A stretch of 64,000 nucleotides of DNA from contig ML058552.1 of the NCBI GenBank assembly GCA_003013855.2, forward strand, positions 2,895,501 through 2,959,500. Direction: 5' to 3'. Both the position numbers and the translations under genes were made by a program. The stretch's first letter is position 1. Every line of letters starts with the position of its first letter. Shown here piece after piece: positions 56,441 through 64,000 of the stretch. Below the pieces are notes generated by a model. That model had not been told where the DNA came from and made no database searches. It saw nothing but the letters and a program-made list of their open reading frames with translations. The stretch comes from Liriodendron chinense. Its lineage: Eukaryota > Streptophyta > Magnoliopsida > Magnoliales > Magnoliaceae.

Positions 56441-57470
56441 AAGGCACTATTTAAACCTTTACCCTTAAGCGAGAACAAGCCTCTTCCATCTAATATCAAG
56501 GCACCGAAGCTTAACCTAAAATAATTATCAAATGATTTAAAATATGTATATTTAGGTCCAGATGAGACATATCCGGTGGTGATTTCTTCCCACTTGGATG
56601 AGGAACAAGAGAGTAGGTTAATAGCAACTCTAATAGAGCATAAGAGCGTCATCGGATGGTCAATTGCGGATCTCAAAGGCATAGACCCACTGATTTGTAC
56701 TCATCGCATATACCTTGAGGAAAATGCCAAGACATCTAGGCAACCACAAAGACGCCTCAATCCAAACATGAAGGAGGTGGTTAAGGCCGAGGTGGTGAAA
56801 CTATTGGATGTGGGTATCATCTACCCAATATCCACTAGTCAATGGGTGAGCCCAACTCAAGTGGTGCCTATGAAATCTAAAATAACCATCGTAGCCAATG
56901 CCAATAATGAACTCGTACGAACCAGAGTCACTACCAGTTGGAAAATGTGCATTGACTATAGGAAGCTAAACATAGTCACAAGGAAAGGCCACTTCCCCTT
57001 ACCATTTGTTGATCAAATTTTAGAAAGGTTGGCGGGTCATTCCTATTTTTGCTTCCTTGATAGGTATTCAGGGTATAACCAAATAGAGATCGCCCTAGAG
57101 GACCAAGAGAAGACAACATTCACATGTCCATTCGGCACTTTTGCCTATCGAAGGATGCCATTTGGATTATGCAATGCCCTGCCACTTTTCAGCATTATAT
57201 GTTGAGTATTTTTTTATATGGTAGGGATGATTCTCGAAGTCTTCATGGACGATTTCTCAGTATTTGGTTGTATCTTTGATTAATTCCTTATGCACTTAAA
57301 AACTATTTTGAAAAGATGTGAAGAAAAGAACCTCATGTTAAATTGGGAGAAATGCCACTTCATGGTTTAAAAGGGAATAGTCCTCAGTCACATCATCTTA
57401 CAAAATGGAATTGAGGTGGACAAAGCAAAATCGATCTTATCTCTAACCTTCCACCACCCAAGAGCGTACG
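56441..57470 (+). pseudogene. pol: Athila reverse transcriptase
   Basis: The frame 56576-57190 reads EEQESRLIATLIEHKSVIGW, SRQPQRRLNPNMKEVVKAEV, KMCIDYRKLN, FLDRYSGYNQIEIALEDQEK and MPFGLCNALP. It then shifts; the catalytic FMDD is encoded at 57242-57253. Further stops follow to 57470. Reads as a once-normal Athila RT. Confidence 0.85.
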
Positions 57471-57474
57471 AGAT

Positions 57475-58010
57475 GTGCAATCCTTTTTAGGACATACCAG
57501 ATTCTATAGACGGTTCATAAAAGACTTTAGTTCACTCTCCCGTCCTTTATGTAACCTCCTTCAAAAGGAAAACTCATTCAAATGGAATGAAGATTGTCAA
57601 AATGCCTTTGACAAGCTTAAAAGTATGTTGACATGTGCTTCCATAATGCAACTACCTGATTTGAGCCTTCCTTTTAAAATTATGTGTGATGCGACCGACT
57701 ACACAATTAGGGCTGTGTTAGGCCAGAGAAAAGAGAAAAAGCCATGCGTCATCTACTATACAAGTAAAACCTTGAACTCAACCCAAGTAAATTACACTAA
57801 TACAAAAAAAGAACATTTAGCCGTAGTTTTTGCTTTTAGACAAGTTTAGGTCTTGCTTGATTGGATCCAAGATCATCATGTTCACCGACCATGCCGCGCT
57901 TAAGTACCTTTTTCTCTAAGAAAGATATTAAGCCACGCTTGTTAAGATAGATCCTCCTACTCCAAGAATTTGACATAGAAATGCATGCTAAGAAATGAGT
58001 AGAAAACGTA
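57475..58010 (+). pseudogene. pol: Athila RNase H
   Basis: Frame 57475-57849 reads SFLGHTRFYRRFIKDFS, PLCNLLQKENSFKWNEDCQ, KIMCDATDYTIRAVLGQR (with the DAT-type Asp) and VIYYTSKTLNSTQ. It breaks after AFRQV; the rest (FTDHAALKYLF-like) is in another frame up to about 58010. Confidence 0.8.
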
Positions 58011-59409
58011 GTGGCTGACCATCTCTCTAGACTTGTTGTCACCAATTCCCCTAAGACGACCACGATCAATGAAATGTTCCCTGATGAACAACTTTTTAAA
58101 GTCTCCCAATTGCCATGGTATGCGGACATTGCTAACTATCTTGCTACAGGTACAATTCTAACACACTGGAACAAGCAAGATAAGGATAAGTTTTTCAACG
58201 AGGTGAGAAAATTCTTGTGGGACGACCCATACTTATTCAAGTATTGTCCCGATAAAATTATAAGGAGATGTGTGCCGGATGATGAGCAACACAGTATCAT
58301 CTCCTTTTGTCATTCTCAGGCATGTAGTGACCACTTTTCGGCTAAGAAAACTACAGCCAAAATTCTGCAATGTCGATTTTATTGGCCCACAATGTTCAAA
58401 GATACCCATGAGTTTTATAAAACGTGTGAGCCTTGTCAGAAATTGGGAGGAATATCTCCTAGAAATATGATGCCACTCAATCCCATCTTACCAATTGAAA
58501 TTTTTTATTCTTGGGGCATCGTTTTCATGGGTCCATTCCTATCTTCTTTTGAAAATTTATATATTTTGCTTGCCGTCGATTATGTTTCCAAATGGGTCGA
58601 GGGGATTCCATGTCGAAACAATGACCATAAAACAGTTATTCATTTTTTAAAAGAAAATATCATTTTTCGGTTTGGAACACCTCGAGTCATTATAAGCGAT
58701 GGAGGATCTCATTTTTGTAACCGCCCGTTTGAAGCTTTAATGAAGAAATATGGCGTAAATCACAAGGTGAGCACTCCCTATCACCCACAAACAAGTGGAC
58801 AAGCTGAAATATCCAACAAGGAAATTAAACATATTTTGGGGAAAACAGTGAACCCCGATTGCAAAGATTGGTCACTTCGACTTACCGATGCACTCTGGGC
58901 TTACCGTACTGCTTTCAAGGCCCCATTGGAATGTCTCCTTATAGACTTGTCTATGGGACATCTTGTCATTTGCCCGTGGAGTTGGAACAAGGGCATATTG
59001 GGCGATAAAGAAGATGAATTTTGATTCTGACAAAGCAAGCTCGTTGCGCAAACTTTAATTGAATGAACTTGCGGAACTCTGAAACGAGGCATATGGAAAT
59101 GCGAGAATTTACAAGGATAAGATGAAGGTGTTCCATGATAAGAGCATCCTTCATAAGACCTTCATGATTAATCAAAAGGTCCTTATGTATAATTCTCGGC
59201 TACATTTATTTTCGGAGAAATTGAAGTCTCGATAGACAGGTCCTTTCATTGTTAAAACTGTTTATCCATATGGGACTGTTGAGTTGTTGAATCCAAGGAA
59301 CGATAATATCTTTAAAGCGAATGGTCAGCGATTAAAGCCGTTCTTTGAGAGTTTTCTTTCAGAAGGTATGTTCATACCTCTAACTGATCATGTTTATCAG
59401 GGTATTTGA
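58011..59409 (+). pseudogene. pol: Athila integrase
   Basis: Frame 58011-59024. An HHCC-type zinc region (CHSQACSDHFSAKKTTAKIL, CEPCQKLG) is followed by the core. The first catalytic position reads GIVFMGPF, with Val encoded at 58521-58523 where Athila integrases have Asp. The second Asp (58698-58700, ISDGG) and the Glu (58806-58808, GQAEISN) are present and exactly 35 residues apart. The frame shifts near 58925; the C-terminal part continues elsewhere (YNSRLHLFSEKLKSR, TGPFIVKTVYPYGTVELL, RLKPFF) to TGA at 59407-59409. Loss of an active-site Asp makes this copy inactive. Confidence 0.86.
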
Positions 59410-60538
59410 TCTCCTAGTCTGAGATAGGTATAGAGTAGTTAGGATTATGATTTTGTTGCTTTTGGTTTGCTTTTTCATAGGTTTGTTTGCAAGAGGTAGA
59501 ACTTCAGTTTTTTTTCTCTCAGGTACTCTCATTCCTCACTCCTTTTATTTTATAATTGCTCTCATATTTTGCTTATTGTATATCTTTTACATTGAGGACA
59601 ATGCAAGATTTGGTTGGGGGGTGTGGGATCACTAGGATGAATCTAGTGTTTTGTAACATATCGAGCAAAATGAAGAACATTTTTCATTTTTTTTTCTACA
59701 AATTCAAACCTCCATTGGAACTCTTTGTTTCTATGCATTCGGGATGGTGTAAGTACAAGAAAAAGAGAGGCGAAGTGAGTGATGTTGAATACTTTGAATA
59801 ATCTCTAAGGTGAATAATCTCTATATGTGAATTCTCCTATTTTTATGATTGATAGAAATTTTGAACACGTTTACACCTAGTTCACATTACACGATTTTCA
59901 GGCTTTGAAAGGATCATTAGAATTATGGATTAGCTAGGTTTGGATTTGAGGTGTTGAGGAACCAAGTCAGGGTACTTTGTCTATCCTTGTCCAAGGGAAA
60001 ATAATGAAAGATATGGATTTTTAAAAATCCTATCTAATGTGTGTGAAAAGGAAAGGAATGATGAGAATATGGGAATGATTGAAAATATGGTGGAAATTTT
60101 TTAAAAGGGCTACCTATTACCAACCGGGGGATGGTCTACCCGTAACCAAAGCCGGAAATGGAAAGTAGTGTGAAAGCTGTCGGAAGGACGGTAAGGCAAA
60201 TTCCTGTCATAGGCTTGTTTTTGATCTATACACCTTAAATCCATGCTTTAGCTGATTTATGAAGAAGATAATCCCGAAAATCCATGAGATGAGCATTCAC
60301 TGAGCACACTAGGTTAACTTGTTTGAATCGTTCTATTAATGAATCAATCAGCAGAAATTACATATGAGCACTTCTTATGTTCTGAGAGACTTAAGGTTTC
60401 AACCTCTACCAATAAGTATTTTCGATTTTTGCACTTGCACGTCACGGAGTGTATAGAAGCCTAGTTTCTGAAGGAGAGTTGAGTTTTGAAGAATGAAATT
60501 TGTTTCACACATGTTTTGCTTGGGACTAGCAAAATACT
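59410..60538 (+). other. 3' non-coding region of the full-order Athila
   Basis: Contains ACATTGAGGACAATGCAAGA and a first GGTTGGGGGGTG at 59612-59623, then a block at 60105-60220 that is strongly conserved with 21230-21350. No env-like or other ORF is evident. Confidence 0.75.
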
Positions 60539-60550
60539 GGTTGGGGGGTG
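60539..60550 (+). other. Polypurine tract
   Basis: GGTTGGGGGGTG directly before the LTR start TGTTAAGC. Confidence 0.85.
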
Positions 60551-62124
60551 TGTTAAGCTCTTAAATGTGTATATTCTAACTCCATTTCATCACTAATTAT
60601 GCTTGAAATACATGATTAAAGACCCAACTAATACATGGTTTTGTGGTTGTAGGAATGAGAGAGAGAATTCATCAATTGAAGGCTTAGAGACGCTGTTTAC
60701 AAGCATTGAAGATCAAAAGACCAAGAGCTAAAAGGTGGAAGAAAGAAAGCAAAGGAGAGAAGAAAGAGGGCAGAAAATTACACTGAATACTGGTCGTCCA
60801 TAGCCCAGGATCGGTCGTCCGACTGGTCCGAACACTTAATAGGAGGACCCCTGCTGCCAACCTTCCTAGAACAATCACGACCGGTCGTCCGATCGGTCGT
60901 TCGCTACTCAGACCGGTCGATTAATTCCAAAGCCAGGAAGGATTTTTCCAAAAACTCACTAGACGATTTTTTACCTTTTATGACCAATCATGAGACCGGT
61001 CGTCCATAAGCTTAGACCGGTCATCCGATCGGTCGTCTGTGTAACAGAGCTTCTTTTACAAGCTCCGAAATTTGCTGCGCAAAGTGCAGTTTTTGCCGAT
61101 TTTCTTGAAGTTTCTTCGCATCTAGGACCTCAAACCTATAAAAAGGACTCCTCTAGCTCGTTCCTAAGGCATCCTCGAAGAGATTTACCATAGTGGGAGG
61201 CTACGAAAGTCGGATCCGGAGTTCTACAACTCCTAGTTTGTTCTTCTAGTTTTTTTTATGTTTTTCTTAGTTGTTTTCATGTTTCCTTGGATCATGAACG
61301 GTTAAACCTCTTAGCTAAGGCTAAGAGGTGAAGCTTGTAGTGAATCTAAGATGTTTTAATTCGTTTATTTTGGTTTCAAGTTGGATTATTAGTGAAGAAC
61401 AATGGTTTGAGGTTTGAATAAAGTTCTAAGTATTCTTTCTTAGTCTTATGATGGCTCATGGATGTTTAGAAGATTGCTTGAGTTCTTAATTATTTTGAAT
61501 GGTTCTAGACCTGTACGCTCCAAGGAATCGGATTCAATACGTTCTAGACCTTGGATTCTTATATGGAAACTTTTAACGAAAGTTTTACTTTTCTGAATTT
61601 CTGAATTATGTGTGATTTTATAAGTGATTTGAATGAAGTTCAAATCATGATCTAATTATGCTTTGTGACAGAGTTTAATGATGATTATGATTGTGATTGT
61701 GATCTGAACCTATTGAAACTAGGATTGACCTATGCAATTGAGTGTGCTCAAGTCCTAACTTGAATTGAGGGAATCATGCACAGGAATCACACATATGATA
61801 GATTTGTTGTTATAACTGCTCTATTATCCGACTAGATAGGATTTGATTTCGATTCTAGTTGAGTAATTGCGAAACCACAGCGAATTGAGCATCAAGGATT
61901 GCTACAAGTGGATCCTTGAACCCCTAGTGCTTTTTATTATTGATTACATTCAGTTTCAGTTCAAAATATCTATCTACATCCAATTCCAAAATTCTATTTA
62001 GTTAGTTCTCAATTAGAAACCATTGGAAGTGTTGTGTGGGTTCCTACACAAGTCCTTGTAGATCGACCTCGGTCTTACCAAGATTATTACTACATCGCAG
62101 CCTTGCGCTTGAGGCGAGCGAACA
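60551..62124 (+). repeat. 3' LTR of the full-order Athila
   Basis: TGTTAAGC to GCGAACA, 1574 bp. The GACCGGTCGTC-type array is at about 60786-61046, and TATA box TATAAAAA at 61137-61144. Confidence 0.9.
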
Positions 62125-62129
62125 AGCGC
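62125..62129. repeat. Target-site duplication AGCGC, right
   Basis: Matched at 50548-50552. Confidence 0.9.
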
Positions 62130-63000
62130 TTTTGGGATCTCCTTTGTATTGATTATCTCTTCGGATGCAACGCCCATTTGGGTTCATGTTCCGTACCTCA
62201 GCACATTCTGGGTAATGCCATGGGACTTCCCCGTAACTTTCTTCTCCTTTGATTTCTAAGACCACTAGATTTTGTAGCTGTGCTGGTGTGGGTACCAAAT
62301 CTTCCTCATATGAAGCTTTTGCCTTGAGGACTACATTGTTACTTGTGCTGAAGGGATAACATCAAGGCTTATCTTCATAAATCACATAAGGTCGTGGTCC
62401 TCGCTTGAATGTTCCTGGAGCGAAAGGTTCCCATGGGATAAACACTGGTCCTCTTGATATGGCGAGGGGTCTCTCTGTTCAACCCAGCTGCTGTAGCGTA
62501 ATTGATACACCTTCAGGACATCTCTGTGGCTCGGGTACAGGATTTGCCCCTTGCAATATGACCAGATCGACTGTGGGAGCCCCTTCTAAGACAATGGGTA
62601 GTTGCTGTTGATAGGTATAATCTCTCCATTGTGGATTGAATTGTTCCTGAACTGAAGCTACCCCTTGTAAAATGATAGGTTCGTATGTGGGCTTGATGTA
62701 TGACTTGTGCTCCTTCCATAACGATCGGCTCCAAGCATAAATGATTGTAATGTGCCCTTGTGAAAGGACGGGCCCTTGGGTGACTGGTGTATCATATGAA
62801 GGTGCTCCTTCAAGTACTAGAGGCTCAAAGAATGAAGGAAGGGATATGCCCCTTATAGGATTGGAGGAGAGTTCATTGGCCGATAAGTGTAGGCATGAAT
62901 GGACTGGATAGGGGAGAAGAAGCGATCGTGGCACTCTCCCTCTTCTATGCAATTGATGGCAGCGCTATGAGACGAATTGGGGTCCGTCGGATACTGAGGT
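62130..63000 (-). pseudogene. gag: Tat gag C-terminal and spacer
   Basis: The minus strand encodes a low-complexity, Pro/Gln-rich spacer with two open parts (62479-62952 and 62044-62298, the latter running into the Athila LTR). LVVLEIKGEESYGEVPWHYP is the only block I would expect to be conserved. A repeated element 'vlEGAp...LvilQGa' (for example PLVLEGAPSYDTP, PIVLEGAPTVDLV) appears two or three times. Frameshifted. Confidence 0.6.
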
Positions 63001-63323
63001 AAAGGATTCTAAAGGATGTTGGTAGGAGCAGCTCGATGAGTTCTAAGGACCAAGATGACGATCTTGTGGTCATCAATCAGATTTTGGATGGCATTCTTCA
63101 GAGTCATGCATCGCTCAGTGGTGTGGCCATGTCCTTGATGGTAGGCACAGTACTCATTTTCTCGATAGTTCGGAGGTAGAGGATTTGGAGGAGGCTTGGG
63201 CGCCATTAGAGTGAGCAATTGCTTTTGTACCAGCATAGTCATGACTTCACTGAGTGGCTGAGTGAGAGGAGTGAATTTCCTGAACTCCCTGTAATTCTGC
63301 CATTTTTTATGAGTATTGGCCAT
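63001..63323 (-). pseudogene. gag: Tat gag nucleocapsid part
   Basis: Reads REFRKFTPLTQPLSEVMTML, PPPNPLPPNYRENEY, then CAYHQGHGHTTERC: the CX2HX4HX4C knuckle of Tat gag proteins, followed by LKNAIQNLID. The same knuckle form occurs in the other Tat element near 14530. The frame is open for 104 codons and shifts beyond. Confidence 0.82.
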
Positions 63324-64000
63324 TCCCCATGAACGACTATTGTTGTCGAGGTAGTTGCGGCTGTAGTTGATTTGGTTGTGGTGGGGTGACTGCAGTTGGT
63401 ACCTCTGAAGTTGATGTTGAACCTGATTCTACTGATATGATTGACGTCCCTATGGGGGAGCATATTGGTTGCCCTAAGTAGTGGCAATGATGTTGTTTAC
63501 TTCTGTCGGGCGAGGAGGAGAATCGCTGCAATTTCCATTCCTGTATCCAATAGGTCTTCCTTCCACTCTGTTCTGTTTAACGGGGGTGGTTTGATGAGGC
63601 CATGGGGAGATTGTCCCTACGCGGATTCCTGCTTCAACTCTCTCTCCAGCACGAATCAACTGAAAGAAATTCGCATATGGATGCGAGATGAGATATCCAG
63701 ATATGCCAAGATATGTTGAATGAACAATCATGGAGATTTGTTCTTTGTCGTCGATGGGTGTCTGCATTCTGGCTGCCATAGCTCGCCAACATCCCACATA
63801 AACTGACAATGTTTCATCACTCCTTTGCCTGAGAGCTGCAAGGTCCGCTCTCCTAGGTGTCATGTTAAGATTGTATGCAAATCTTTCGACAAAAGACTGG
63901 GAGAGATGCTCCTAAGTCTTGATGTAATGGCAGTCCAATGATGTATACCAATCTAGGGCATCGCCCTTCAGAGATTTTAGAATAAGCGAATGAGGGCTCC
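63324..64000 (-). pseudogene. gag: Tat gag capsid part, continuing beyond the window
   Basis: The minus strand from 63863 reads ALRQRSDETLSVYVGCWRAM, DDKEQISMIVHSTYLGISGY and FFQLIRAGERVEAGIRVGTI, a retrotransposon gag domain of the Tat type. Frameshifts near 63474 and stops further right. The N-terminal part, leader, primer site and 5' LTR must lie to the right of the window. Confidence 0.8.

Larger units (their letters stand above)
50553..62124 (+). mobile_element. Athila-like element with complete domain order, decayed
   Basis: 11,572 bp between AGCGC duplications. LTRs at 50553-52120 and 60551-62124, primer site 52127, gag-protease, RT, RNase H and integrase, polypurine tract 60539-60550. 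A solo LTR of a related family interrupts gag at 53558-55153. The 5' terminus is TA instead of TG, the primer site TAGCACC instead of TGGCACC and the gag start ATA instead of ATG. The LTRs are visibly more diverged than those of the Athila at 15383, so this copy is older. Confidence 0.92.
45231..64000 (-). mobile_element. Tat-lineage Ty3/gypsy element, minus strand, 5' end beyond window
   Basis: On the minus strand: gag (from beyond 64000 to about 62130), a break caused by the Athila at 50553-62124, protease (49993-50379), linker, RT, two RNase H domains and integrase, ending at 45231. The dual RNase H is known for the Tat lineage. The plus-strand extra ORFs at 26661-44144 lie where its 3' region should be and fit the known arrangement of antisense extra ORFs in Tat elements. 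Its LTRs are not in the window. All genes are frameshifted or stopped. It resembles but is clearly diverged from the Tat element at 10351-25673. Confidence 0.82.

Noticed and set aside
59410..60538. Athila env-like ORF
   Set aside because: Some Athila elements have one in this place, but no frame of useful length with a signal peptide and membrane segment is present here.
62034..62252. Frame running across the Athila LTR into Tat DNA
   Set aside because: Chance chimera over an insertion boundary, on the strand opposite to the Tat gene.

Overview
This is nuclear DNA of a flowering plant. I see no convincing single-copy host gene, rRNA or tRNA. Almost the whole window is a stack of LTR retrotransposons of the Ty3/gypsy superfamily (Tekay/Del-like, Athila-like and Tat/Ogre-like), plus one CACTA DNA-transposon remnant and a foldback repeat. 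The recurring motif 'tggg(c/t)cccaccttgatgta...tccacaccgtccatc' at 9.5-10.3 kb and 34-36.5 kb recalls non-coding repeats I associate with magnoliid genomes. That taxonomic guess is inference only.

Layout. (1) 1-5982: a minus-strand, non-autonomous Tekay-type element with a 3.9-kb LTR and only 1.6 kb of internal sequence; the window edge cuts its other LTR. (2) 6085-7279: a broken CACTA coding fragment (DUF4218/DUF4216-like), then an orphan 120-codon ORF and AT-rich DNA. (3) 9139-10350: foldback-type repeats. (4) 10351-25673: a plus-strand Tat-lineage element (LTR, primer site, gag, protease, RT, start of RNase H), truncated at its 3' side. It is split by a young, pol-less Athila element at 15383-23351 (target duplication TCCAT). 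(5) 25674-26660: an inverted Athila gag fragment. (6) 26661-27682 and 41245-41373: a plant-mobile-domain-like pseudogene on the plus strand. It is split by a second non-autonomous Tekay-type element at 27683-41244 (duplication GGGCA), whose right LTR contains a 6-kb solo-LTR-like insertion at 33322-39302 (duplication GCAAC). (7) 41642-44144: a second plus-strand extra ORF. (8) 45231-64000: a minus-strand Tat-lineage element (integrase, two RNase H domains, RT, protease, gag) that faces those extra ORFs tail to tail. It is split by an 11.6-kb Athila element at 50553-62124 (duplication AGCGC), which carries its own solo LTR at 53558-55153 (duplication GTAAT).

How the parts relate. Five insertions have matching 5-bp target duplications, so the order of events can be read directly. 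The Tat elements and their extra ORFs are the oldest layer. Athila and Tekay-type elements landed inside them, and solo LTRs landed inside those. Nearly all coding regions carry stops or frameshifts. The youngest element, by LTR similarity (about 99% by eye), is the gag-pro-only Athila at 15383-23351, which must have used another element's reverse transcriptase and integrase. The most unusual signals are: the extra ORFs antisense to a Tat pol gene, with a repeated motif in the gap between the convergent ends; an array of perfect GACCGGTCATGACCGGTC palindromes just upstream of the TATA box in Athila LTRs; a duplicated polypurine tract flanking a conserved non-coding block in two diverged Athila families; and triplicated polypurine/LTR-end modules in both Tekay-type elements.
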